From Pseudomonadota bacterium (GTDB lineage: Bacteria > Pseudomonadota > Gammaproteobacteria > Xanthomonadales > Rhodanobacteraceae): 19,191 nt of DNA. The notes beneath the pieces are model-generated. The model did not search any database, was not told the DNA's origin, and was given only the letters and a program-made list of their open reading frames with translations. The DNA is taken from assembly GCA_023412995.1 (NCBI GenBank), contig JAEZQS010000358.1, positions 1 through 19,191 on the forward strand. Direction: 5' to 3'. Positions 1-6,601 of the stretch are shown in pieces. The translations under genes were made by a program, and so were the position numbers. Position 1 is the first letter of the stretch. Every line of letters begins with the position of its first letter.

Positions 1-1406
1 CGCTGGTGCAGAAGGTCGAAGCGGCGCTGCTGGAAGACCGCGTCGACGCCGCGCTCGCCCTGATCGATTCCGCCACGCCAGCGCAGCAGGCCTTGCCTTC
101 GCTGCGCCTGCAACGCGGGCGGGCCGAGTTCAAGGCCGGTCGCCTCGACTCGGCCGAGGCGCTGTTCCGCACCCTCGCCGACGAGGTGCCGGCCGATGCC
201 GACCGCGTCGTCCACGGCAAGGTTCTCAACGCACTCGGCGCCATCGCGCTGCAACGCCAGCTGCCGGACGTCGCCCTGCCCGAACTCGACCGGGCAATCG
301 GCCTGCTGACGCGGACCGAGGCCGTTGGCGCGCTCGGCAAGGCCTATGGCAACCGCGCGGCGGCGCACGCGATGAAGCGCGAATATCCGGCGGAGCTGGC
401 CGATCTTGCGCAGGCGCGCCTGGCGCTGGCGACGGCGGGCGACGTGCTCGGCCTCGCGGTGATCGACTCCAACGTTGGTGCCTCCACCATGAACCGCGAC
501 CGCTTTGCCGAAGCGGCGCCGATCCTGGCGAGCTCCGCCGCGCGCTTCGCTGCTTTCCACGCCTGGGCTGCCGAACTCAACGCGCGCAGCAACCAGGTGC
601 AGGTGCAGCTGGCGCTGCTCGACCCCGCTGCCGCGCTGGAAAGCGCCGATCGCATCGCGTGGCTGGTCGAACGCGTACCCGATCCCGCGCGCCGCCGGGC
701 GTCGAGCCTGATGCGCGCCGTCGCCCTCTTCGCCAATGGGCATACCGCCGAAGGCGACGCCTTGCTCGAACAGATCCGCGCAGGTGCCGGCGAGGATCCC
801 GAAGCCATGGCGCGGGTGCAGGCGATCGCCGCGCGCAACGCCCTTGCCCGCGGCCATGCCGTGCTGGCCGAAAGCGAGGCGACCGCGTCGCTGCGCGTGC
901 CGCCGGCGCCGCAGGATCCGCGCGAGACCGGCTCCACGTGGCTGACCCTGGTACGCGCGCAGCTGGCGCAGGGGCATGTCGCCGCTGCGGAGGCCAGCCT
1001 GCGCGGCGCGCAGGCCTGGGCTGCCGGGGATGGCTCATCGACGGCCGCGCTGCAGGTCGCCCTCGCCGGCGCCGAATGCCGTGCCTCGAGCGGTGACGCC
1101 GCCGGTGCCCGTTCCGCCTTCGAGGCGGCGCAGGCGCTGGCTGAAGAGGGCCGCGTGCCGGTCGATCTCGCCGCCGTCGCGCAGTCCTACGTCGACTGGC
1201 TGATGCAGCAGCGCGACTTCCGCCGCGCCAGCACGATGACCGAAGGCGTCGCCGCGTGGGCGCCGCGCGACTATCCGACGGCGCTGCTGCAGTTGCGCGT
1301 GTTCCATGCCCTGCGCGACCCCGCGGCATGGCAGGCCGCGCTCACCCGCACGCAGGCGCTCGCCGGCGAGCGTGCCATCCCGGCGGAACTGGCGCAGGGG
1401 CCGTGA
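1..1406 (+). CDS. TPR-repeat protein, C-terminal part (5' end outside window)
   Basis: The reading frame is open from the first base (first full codon at 3) to TGA at 1404-1406, so the GTG at 6 is probably internal and the true start lies upstream. About 467 residues are visible. They are almost entirely Ala/Leu/Arg-rich helix pairs of TPR type, for example LRLQRGRAEFKAGRLDSAEA, followed by several more 34-40 residue helix-turn-helix units. This indicates a protein-protein interaction solenoid. No membrane segment, signal peptide or catalytic motif is visible. In this group of bacteria such solenoids often form the C-terminal half of winged-helix (CadC-like) regulators or Ser/Thr kinases. That identity is inference only, because the N-terminal domain is not in the window. 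The gene converges on DUF2461, and the two 3' ends are separated by a large inverted repeat. Confidence 0.75.
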   Translation, partial: LVQKVEAALLEDRVDAALALIDSATPAQQALPSLRLQRGRAEFKAGRLDSAEALFRTLADEVPADADRVVHGKVLNALGAIALQRQLPDVALPELDRAIGLLTRTEAVGALGKAYGNRAAAHAMKREYPAELADLAQARLALATAGDVLGLAVIDSNVGASTMNRDRFAEAAPILASSAARFAAFHAWAAELNARSNQVQVQLALLDPAAALESADRIAWLVERVPDPARRRASSLMRAVALFANGHTAEGDALLEQIRAGAGEDPEAMARVQAIAARNALARGHAVLAESEATASLRVPPAPQDPRETGSTWLTLVRAQLAQGHVAAAEASLRGAQAWAAGDGSSTAALQVALAGAECRASSGDAAGARSAFEAAQALAEEGRVPVDLAAVAQSYVDWLMQQRDFRRASTMTEGVAAWAPRDYPTALLQLRVFHALRDPAAWQAALTRTQALAGERAIPAELAQGP

Positions 1407-1438
1407 TGGCCGGCTGTCGGGGTGGCCGAAAAGATCGG

Positions 1439-1651
1439 ACCACGAAGGACACGAAGAACACGAAGAGAAGCTGAAAAGCTTTCAACACCGAGCACACCGA
1501 GCACACAGAGGCGAAGCAAGGCAAGGCAAGGCAAGGCAAATTTTTTCAAAAAAATAGCTCCAGGCTCTGACCCTTTGCGCTTTTGCCTTCTCGGTGTGCT
1601 CGGTGTGCTCGGTGTTTCAATCTTTTGATTCTTCTTCGTGTCCTTCGTGGT
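1439..1651. repeat. Large imperfect inverted repeat built of 9-bp CACGAAG/CACCGAG units
   Basis: Two arms face each other between the convergent TPR and DUF2461 genes. The outer arms, 1439-1458 and 1632-1651, are perfect 20-bp complements (ACCACGAAGG start). The inner arms, 1484-1506 and 1594-1616, are perfect 23-bp complements made of CACCGAG units. The loop is about 87 nt. Each arm has an internal 9-bp period: three CACGAAG-type units, then three CACCGAG-type units. On a transcript the arms could form a long hairpin, so a role as a bidirectional transcript end is plausible but inferred. The same CACGAAG nonamers recur at 2501-2560 and 2870-2929. The stretch is visibly richer in A/T than its surroundings. 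No credible gene lies in 1407-1691. Confidence 0.85.
1518..1537. repeat. (AAGGC)x4 pentanucleotide tandem repeat
   Basis: Four perfect AAGGC units lie in the loop of the large inverted repeat. They are followed by an A/T dyad, TTTTTT-C-AAAAAAA at 1541-1554. The copy number could vary by slippage. It lies outside any gene, so an effect on coding is not expected. Confidence 0.8.
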
Positions 1652-1691
1652 TCAGTCTTGCGCTGTCAGGCTGTGGCCACGTGGTGGTGCG

Positions 1692-2405
1692 TCAGAAGGC
1701 GAGGTCGAGCGCGGCGCACAGGTAATCGACCATCGGCGACAGCCGGCGGAAGCTGTCCACCGCGAACGGGTGCAGTTCCTCCGAGCAGGCAAGCGCGTCG
1801 TCGAAGCCGCGGCCGGCGGCGAAGCTGCGGCGCTTGAGGTCCTCGATCAGCACGTGGCCGGGGTCGAAGCCGTGCGGCGGGCGCTTGAGGCTTTCGCCAT
1901 GGAACCCGAAACGTTCGCGGAAGGCCTTTCCGCGCGTGGCGCGCGTCCATGCCGCGGGGTTGTCCGCCAGGAAGGCGCGCAGGCGCTTCAGCGTGGCCGG
2001 TTCCGGATGCCACAGGCCGGCACCCACGAAGCAGCCTCCGGGTTCGATGTGCAGGTAGAAGGCCGGTGCCTCGACCTCGCGTCGGCGCTCGTGCGCGAGG
2101 CGGGCGCCCGCCCACGTCTTGTACGGGGTCTTGTCGCGCGCGTAGCGGGTGTCACGGTGGATGCGGAACAGCGAGCCGCCCTGCGGCCGCGGGTCGGCTC
2201 GGTAGTGCGGGCTGATGCGTGCGAGCGGCGGCCCCAGGTCCTCGATCAGGCGCAGGAACGGCTGGCGCACGACCGCCTCGTACTGCGGCTTGTGGTCGTT
2301 GAACCAGGCGCGGTTGTTGTGCGCGGCCAGGTCGCGCAGGAAGCGGAAGGTCGCGGGAGTGAAGTAACGGTCGGCCACGGCGCGCGGAAGGACGGAAACG
2401 CCCAT
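1692..2405 (-). CDS. DUF2461 / TIGR02453 family protein
   Basis: A 237-residue protein of the DUF2461 (TIGR02453) family, whose biochemical role is not established. Family hallmarks visible are the N-terminal FTPATFRFLRDLAAHNNRAW segment (about residues 15-34), the basic RIHRDTRYARDKTPYKT motif (81-97), the FYLHIEPGG strand (117-124) and the LWHPEP turn (131-136). Length is normal for the family. I chose the ATG at 2405-2403 (MGVSVLP) because homology begins there; the open frame runs 43 codons further upstream, but that stretch is translated repeat DNA. No strong Shine-Dalgarno precedes the ATG. The upstream region is the REP-like array, which starts a few bases from the start codon, so repeat structures would sit in any 5' leader. 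The protein is probably cytoplasmic: no signal peptide or membrane helix is seen. Confidence 0.9.
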   Translation of the reverse strand: MGVSVLPRAVADRYFTPATFRFLRDLAAHNNRAWFNDHKPQYEAVVRQPFLRLIEDLGPPLARISPHYRADPRPQGGSLFRIHRDTRYARDKTPYKTWAGARLAHERRREVEAPAFYLHIEPGGCFVGAGLWHPEPATLKRLRAFLADNPAAWTRATRGKAFRERFGFHGESLKRPPHGFDPGHVLIEDLKRRSFAAGRGFDDALACSEELHPFAVDSFRRLSPMVDYLCAALDLAF

Positions 2406-2421
2406 TGTAGGCCCCGGCTCT

Positions 2422-2482
2422 CGCGGGTGCCGGCGATTCCTCCGGCTGCGCAGGATGCGGTAAGCCGAAGGCGCACCGCATC
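2422..2482. repeat. Spacer + A palindrome, copy 1 (A1 at 2453-2482)
   Basis: It consists of the conserved spacer (GGTGCCGGCGATTCCTCCGG core) followed by the A hairpin with stem GATGCGGT/ACCGCATC and an inner GCC-GAA-GGC mini-stem. The B partner that precedes the spacer in the other modules is missing. In its place a GTAGG-headed degenerate sequence (2407-2421) abuts the DUF2461 start. Confidence 0.75.
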
Positions 2483-2500
2483 GAGCGAGGTCGCCAGCAC

Positions 2501-2560
2501 ACGCCGCAAGGCGAAAGATTGAACCACGAAGCACACGAAGACCACGAAGGAAAGCAGAAC
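2501..2560. repeat. 60-bp direct repeat D, copy 1, with CACGAAG nonamers
   Basis: This segment is nearly identical to 2870-2929 over 60 bp. It contains ATTGAACCACGAAG followed by two further 9-bp CACGAAG-type units. The same nonamer motif forms the arms of the inverted repeat at 1439-1651. Confidence 0.85.
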
Positions 2561-2574
2561 GGTGGAAGGCGCCC

Positions 2575-2606
2575 GTAGGAGCGGCGCAGCCGCGACCGCG
2601 AAACCT
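2575..2606. repeat. C hairpin, copy 1 (GTAGGAGCGGC-GCA-GCCGCGACC)
   Basis: GTAG-headed REP-like hairpin with stem GCGGC/GCCGC and loop GCA. It is identical over 32 bp to 2955-2986, apart from the flanks. Confidence 0.8.
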
Positions 2607-2620
2607 GGCGTCGTGCGGTG

Positions 2621-2728
2621 GTGATGCGGTTCGCTGCGCTCACCGCATCCTACGGGCTGCGCGGGTGCTGGCGATTCCTCCGGCTGCGTAGCTGCGTAGG
2701 ATGCGGTAAGCCGAAGGCGCACCGCATC
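2621..2728. repeat. B-spacer-A module 1 (inverted palindrome pair)
   Basis: B palindrome 2621-2654, a spacer with the GCGATTCCTCCGGCTGCG core, then A palindrome 2699-2728. A small tandem duplication, GCTGCGTA-GCTGCGTA, just before A2 makes this module about 12 bp longer than the other two. Confidence 0.8.
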
Positions 2729-2754
2729 GCGCGGGGTCGCCAGCGTACGCCGCG

Positions 2755-2850
2755 GTGATGCGGTTCGCTGCGCTCACCGCATCCTACGTCGGCCGTGCCT
2801 GCGATCTCTCCGGCTGCGCAGGATGCGGTAAGCCGAAGGCGCACCGCATC
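2755..2850. repeat. B-spacer-A module 2
   Basis: B palindrome 2755-2788, spacer, A palindrome 2821-2850; 96 bp in total. The 26-bp link from A2 (2729-2754) matches only the first part of the D segment that follows A1 and A3. This suggests that D and C were deleted here. Confidence 0.8.
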
Positions 2851-2869
2851 GAGCGGGGCGGCCAGCGGC

Positions 2870-2929
2870 ACGCCGCAAGGCGAAAGATTGAACCACGAAG
2901 CACACTAAGACCACGAAGGAAAGCAGAAC
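2870..2929. repeat. 60-bp direct repeat D, copy 2
   Basis: Matches 2501-2560 almost base for base. One visible change turns CACACGAAG into CACACTAAG. It is followed, like copy 1, by a C hairpin and a B palindrome. Confidence 0.85.
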
Positions 2930-2954
2930 AGGGGCAACGCCCGGGAAGGCGTTC

Positions 2955-2986
2955 GTAGGAGCGGCGCAGCCGCGACCGCGAAACCT
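2955..2986. repeat. C hairpin, copy 2
   Basis: GTAGGAGCGGC-GCA-GCCGCGACC hairpin, the same 32 bp as 2575-2606. Confidence 0.8.
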
Positions 2987-3000
2987 GACGTCGTGTGGCG

Positions 3001-3095
3001 GTGATGCGGTTCGCTGCGCTCACCGCATCCTGCGGCCCAGTGCCGGCATTTCCTTCGGCTGCGCAGGATGCGGTAAGCCGAAGGGGCACCGCATC
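3001..3095. repeat. B-spacer-A module 3
   Basis: B palindrome 3001-3034, a diverged spacer, then A palindrome 3066-3095 with one loop change (GGGG for GGCG). It lies 22 bp beyond the sbcB stop codon, where REP-type hairpins often protect mRNA 3' ends; that role is inferred here. Confidence 0.8.
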
Positions 3096-3116
3096 GCGGG
3101 GGTGACGCTGGCGAAC

Positions 3117-4550
3117 CTAGGGCGGCAGGTCGCGGCCCCAGCTCTCGAGCGCATCGAGCAGGGGCACCTGCGCCGGCAGGGTCGACGGGTCCGCGCGCAG
3201 GCGGGCGATGGTGGCGAAGTAGTCGTCCAGGGTGAGTCCCGTCAGGGGCGTGCGTGTCTCCAGGCGGCGCCGGCGGAAGGCGTCCCAGCGCGCCTGTTCG
3301 GCGGCATCCAGCGTCTGCGGCCAGTTGCGCGCGCGGTAGCGGAACAGGAGCTCGCTGCAGCGCCCGTCGCAGAACGCGAACGGGCGCCGACCGAGCTGGT
3401 CCGGCGGCGTGCCGCGTACCTCGCGCAGCAGGCGCTTGTCCGGGTCGGGAAGGAAGCCGTCATAGAGGCCGAGCTCCGGATCGCCGCCGGGATCGCGTTC
3501 CCCCGTCCGTGCAAACACCGCCTGCACCTTTTCCACCAGACCGGCGACCCCGTGCAGGCGTGCGGCGTGGCGGAGGGCGCGGTCGTGGTCGAGTGCGATG
3601 CGCGCGAGATCTACCCCCGCCAGTGTCGAGAGCGGTGCCAGCGCCGGCACGCGGTTGGCGTGGATGACCTTGAGCGGGATGCGCTCGATGCCCTCGGGCA
3701 GGTCGGCGCGGGCGACGAACACCCGATCGGCGATCTCCGCCGCATCCAGTTCCAGCAGCGGTGCCGGGTCGGCGTCGAGGTCGTAGACGATCACCCCATT
3801 GGGTTGCTGCGGATGGCGTGCGAGGGGCACCACCATCGCCAGGCAGCCGCGGCTCGCCGGATAGCGCGAGGACACGTGCAGCACCGGTACCTGCCGCACG
3901 ACGTCCAGCAGGTCGAACACGCGCTGCTTGCGGCGCAGGCCAAGGAACCACTCCCACAGGCGCGGCTGGCGGTCGCGGATGAGGCGGGCAAGGCCGATCG
4001 TCGCCTCGACGTCCGACAGAGCCTCGTGCGCATGCGCCTGGGCGATGCCGTTGGCGGCGGCGAGGTGTTCGAGCCGGAAGCTCGCCGTTCCGTCCTCGCG
4101 CAGTGGCCATTGGATGCCTGCCGGGCGCAGGGCGTGGCACAGGCGGGCGAGGTCGATCAGGTCCCACCGTGAATTGCCATCCTTCCACTCGCGCTCGTAG
4201 GGTTCGTAGAAGTTGCGGTAGAGCAGCCGGCGCGTGAACTCGTCGTCGAAGCGCAGCGAGTTGTAACCGGCGCTGCAGGTACCCGGCTGCGCCATCGCCT
4301 CGTGCACGCGTGCGGCGAACTCGGCCTCGATCAGGCCCTCGCGCGCCATGCGCTGCGGCGTGATGCCCGTGACGAGGCAGGCTTCCGGCTGCGGCAACAC
4401 GTCGGGTGCCGGCTTGCAGAAGAAGGACAGCGGCTCCCCCACGGCTTCCAGTTCGGGCGTGGTGCGGATGGCCGCGAACTGGGCCGGGCGATCGCGTGCC
4501 GGATCGGAGCCGGTCGTCTCGTAATCGTGCCAGAGGAAGGTCGCTGCCAT
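3117..4550 (-). CDS. sbcB: Exodeoxyribonuclease I
   Basis: A 477-residue 3'-5' single-strand-specific exonuclease (ExoI) used in recombination and mismatch repair; length is normal for the family. The DEDDh catalytic set is visible: HDYETTG (D9, E11), YNSLRFDDEF (D102/D103) and HEALSDVE (H175, D180). The C-terminal two-thirds carries the ExoI-specific SH3-like and helical regions, for example LYDGFLPDPDKRLL and the terminal helix LLDALESWGRDLPP. The start is ATG at 4550-4548, just before the conserved FLWHDYETTG; no clear Shine-Dalgarno is seen. It is divergent from orn, with 98 bp between start codons. Its stop (TAG, 3119-3117) is followed 22 bp later by the palindrome array. Confidence 0.96.
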   Translation of the reverse strand: MAATFLWHDYETTGSDPARDRPAQFAAIRTTPELEAVGEPLSFFCKPAPDVLPQPEACLVTGITPQRMAREGLIEAEFAARVHEAMAQPGTCSAGYNSLRFDDEFTRRLLYRNFYEPYEREWKDGNSRWDLIDLARLCHALRPAGIQWPLREDGTASFRLEHLAAANGIAQAHAHEALSDVEATIGLARLIRDRQPRLWEWFLGLRRKQRVFDLLDVVRQVPVLHVSSRYPASRGCLAMVVPLARHPQQPNGVIVYDLDADPAPLLELDAAEIADRVFVARADLPEGIERIPLKVIHANRVPALAPLSTLAGVDLARIALDHDRALRHAARLHGVAGLVEKVQAVFARTGERDPGGDPELGLYDGFLPDPDKRLLREVRGTPPDQLGRRPFAFCDGRCSELLFRYRARNWPQTLDAAEQARWDAFRRRRLETRTPLTGLTLDDYFATIARLRADPSTLPAQVPLLDALESWGRDLPP

Positions 4551-4595
4551 GCGTGCAGCATAGCGGTGCAGCGCGCGGAGCGGCGCTGGGCGGGG

Positions 4596-4624
4596 TTTCC
4601 TGCCGGCACCGCCTTGCCTACACT
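4596..4624 (+). promoter_or_regulatory. Possible sigma70-type promoter for orn
   Basis: A TACACT -10-like hexamer at 4619-4624 follows a weak TTTCCT at 4596-4601 with 17-bp spacing, 25 bp before the orn start codon. Matches are only partial (4/6 and 3/6), so this is a candidate only. The same 98-bp interval must also serve sbcB in the opposite direction. Confidence 0.35.
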
Positions 4625-4648
4625 CGGGGCCTGGAAAAGGAGCAGCGC

Positions 4649-5218
4649 ATGCACGTGCCGAGCGAGGATTGCCTGGTCTGGATCGACCTGGAGATGACGG
4701 GGCTCGATCCCGACCGCGATTCCATCCTGGAGATCGGCACGGCCGTCACCGACCGCGACCTCAACCTGCTCGCCGAGGGACCGGAACTGGCGATCGCGCA
4801 CCCGCAGGACCGGCTGGAGTCGATGGATGACTGGAACCGCAACCAGCACCGCAAGTCCGGCCTGTGGCAGCGCGTGCTCGACTCGCCGGTCGACATCGCT
4901 ACCGCCGAGGCGCTGACGATGCAGTTCCTCAACCAGTGGGTGGTGCCGGGCAAGTCGCCGATGTGCGGCAACTCCATCTGCCAGGACCGGCGCTTCCTCT
5001 ACCGCCTGATGCCGCGGCTGGAGCGCTTCTTCCATTACCGCAACCTGGACGTTTCCACGGTCAAGGAACTCGCGCGGCGCTGGGCGCCCGACGTCGCCCG
5101 CGGCTTCAACAAGGACTCCGCCCACACGGCGCTCAGCGACGTGCGCGATTCCATCGCCGAGCTGCGTTACTACCGGCCGTTCATGGGCCGGCTTGGCGGG
5201 GTGCTGGAACCGCCATAG
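4649..5218 (+). CDS. orn: Oligoribonuclease
   Basis: A 189-residue 3'-5' exoribonuclease that degrades 2-5 nt RNAs and diribonucleotides such as pGpG, so it also closes c-di-GMP breakdown in proteobacteria. The DEDDh residues are visible: WIDLEMTGLD (D13, E15), GNSICQDRRF (D113) and HTALSDVRDS (H159, D164). Length is normal for the family. The start is fixed by a strong AAGGAG at 4637-4642, six bases before ATG 4649; the longer open frame beginning at 4406 lies antisense to sbcB and has no homology. The 3' end overlaps the convergent kinase gene by 38 bp. Confidence 0.96.
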   Translation: MHVPSEDCLVWIDLEMTGLDPDRDSILEIGTAVTDRDLNLLAEGPELAIAHPQDRLESMDDWNRNQHRKSGLWQRVLDSPVDIATAEALTMQFLNQWVVPGKSPMCGNSICQDRRFLYRLMPRLERFFHYRNLDVSTVKELARRWAPDVARGFNKDSAHTALSDVRDSIAELRYYRPFMGRLGGVLEPP

Positions 5219-6569
5219 GGCCGCCATCGACGCCGGCGGGGGTGGCGGCGAGCGGCAGGCGCAGCGTCGCGATGCAGCCGCGCGCGTCTCCGCGGTCCTC
5301 CAGCGCCAGGCTGCCGCCGTGCGCTTCGGCGATCTGCCGTGCCAGAACCAGGCCGATGCCGGAGCCCCCGGGCTTGGTGGTGAAGAACGGCACGAACAGG
5401 TTCCCGCTCGGCGGCAGCCCCGGGCCGTCGTCGATGATATCCACCAGCACCCGCGCGCCGTCCGCACGCCAGCGCAGGTGCACGTGCCCGCCACCGGCCC
5501 GTGCAGCGTCGGCGGCGTTCTGCACGAGGTTGATGAGCGCCTGTTCGAGCTGGTCGGGATCGGCTTCGAGCACCAGCGCGGGGCCTTCGCTGGTGACCGC
5601 CGTGCGCTGCTCGAGGCGGGCCACGCGGTGGGCCAGCGGCGCCAGTTCCACTGCACGCGGGGTCGGCGGCGGCAGGCGTGCCAGCTGGGTATAGCGCTCC
5701 ATGAAGCGCGCCAGCGCCTCGGCGCGTGAACCGATCACGCCGAGACCGCTGGCGAGGTCCTCGCGCCAATCGGGCGGCATCTCGGGGCGCTGCGCCAGCC
5801 CCGCCAGCGTGCCGGCCATCGAGCGGATCGGCGCGAGCGAGTTCGCCAGTTCGTGGCCGAGCACGCGCAGCAGGCGCTGCCAGGCCAGCCGTTCCTCCTC
5901 GCGCAGGGCCCGGCTGAGGTCGGTGATGACCAGCAGGTCGTGCGGCCTGCCGTTCTCGCGGAAGCGCGCGTGGCGGATGTCCCAGCGGCCGCTGGCGCCG
6001 GCAAAGCGGCGTTCCACCCGGTGCGCGCCATCGAGCGCGAGGCAATCGGCCAGGCCGAGCGACGCCGCGCTGCGCATCGCGAGCTCTTCGGCAGAGGCGC
6101 CCAGCAGGCGCTCGGCAGCCGGGTTGGCCAGGCGCGTACGCCCGTCCGCGTCGAAGGCGAGCACCGCGATGTCGAGCGTCGCGACGACCTTCGCCAACAG
6201 GGCGTTCTTCTCCTCCAGGGCGAGGCGCTGTTCGCGCAGCATCTGCGACAGCGCGTTCACTTCCAGCACCACTTCGCCAATCGCGTCTCCGCGCTGGGCA
6301 CGCGAACCGCGCAGGCTGTAGTCGCCCTCGCGCAACGCCTCCAGCAGGTTGGCCAGGGTATAGAGCGGGTACACCGCGCGCCGGCGCAGCAGGAACACCA
6401 GCACGAGCGTGGGAAGTGCGACCGCGCCGAATACCGACGCGGCCATCACGCGGTCCTCCAGCGCGTGCGCCAGCGCGACTGCCAGCGCCACCAGGGGCAG
6501 TGCGACCGCCAGCAGGGCGCCGCCGAGCAGGCGCGTCTCGTAGTTCGGGCGGAAGCGCCGTTCGCTCAT
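5181..6569 (-). CDS. Sensor histidine kinase, two TM helices with minimal periplasmic loop
   Basis: A 462-residue NtrY-like kinase. In order: cytoplasmic N-terminus, TM1 (about 14-37), a tiny loop (EDRVM), TM2 (43-61), a HAMP-like linker (62-115), a PAS domain (about 125-220), the H box VLGHELANSLAPIRSMA (H239) and a HATPase_c domain with N box NLVQNAADAA (N351), DDGPG (380-384) and GGSGIGL (401-407). All residues for autophosphorylation and ATP binding are present. The missing periplasmic domain suggests sensing within the membrane or via the cytoplasmic PAS. The start is ATG 6569-6567, 32 bp after the regulator stop, so it is the last gene of a regulator-kinase pair. The last 20 residues lie beyond the ATPase domain, and the 3' end overlaps orn antisense. 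Confidence 0.92.
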   Translation of the reverse strand: MSERRFRPNYETRLLGGALLAVALPLVALAVALAHALEDRVMAASVFGAVALPTLVLVFLLRRRAVYPLYTLANLLEALREGDYSLRGSRAQRGDAIGEVVLEVNALSQMLREQRLALEEKNALLAKVVATLDIAVLAFDADGRTRLANPAAERLLGASAEELAMRSAASLGLADCLALDGAHRVERRFAGASGRWDIRHARFRENGRPHDLLVITDLSRALREEERLAWQRLLRVLGHELANSLAPIRSMAGTLAGLAQRPEMPPDWREDLASGLGVIGSRAEALARFMERYTQLARLPPPTPRAVELAPLAHRVARLEQRTAVTSEGPALVLEADPDQLEQALINLVQNAADAARAGGGHVHLRWRADGARVLVDIIDDGPGLPPSGNLFVPFFTTKPGGSGIGLVLARQIAEAHGGSLALEDRGDARGCIATLRLPLAATPAGVDGGPMAVPAPRQAGP

Positions 6570-6601
6570 GCGGGCAGTCGAAGGGGCATGCGGCGTGCTG
6601 C

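Larger units (their letters stand above)
2406..3116. repeat. 711-bp gene-free block of alternating extragenic palindromes (BIME-like)
   Basis: No credible gene lies here; the short open frames are translated repeats. The block holds four A palindromes (2453-2482, 2699-2728, 2821-2850, 3066-3095) and three B palindromes (2621-2654, 2755-2788, 3001-3034). It also holds two C hairpins and two 60-bp D repeats, in the order A1 D1 C1 B1 A2 B2 A3 D2 C2 B3 A4. A and B share an 8-bp stem, GATGCGGT/ACCGCATC, with different loops. Several copies carry GTAGGA at the hairpin base or its complement. GTAG-headed extragenic palindromes are known in Xanthomonadales/Pseudomonas as REPs linked to RAYT (Y1 tyrosine) transposases. 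No RAYT gene is in the window. The array begins 22 bp after the sbcB stop and runs to the DUF2461 start. Confidence 0.85.

Noticed and set aside
1541..1555. Intrinsic terminator with T6 or A7 run
   Set aside because: No GC-rich stem directly precedes either U-tract; the run sits inside the loop of the larger inverted repeat.
1438..1653. Insertion sequence or MITE with terminal inverted repeats
   Set aside because: No transposase and no target-site duplication could be recognised, and the arms are tandem nonamers rather than typical transposon ends.
2406..2534. N-terminal extension of DUF2461 up to 2534
   Set aside because: The extra 43 codons translate the A and D repeat elements; family homology starts at ATG 2405.
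2405..3116. CRISPR array
   Set aside because: The repeats are palindromes of mixed types with related, non-unique spacers and no cas genes. It fits REP/BIME-type elements.
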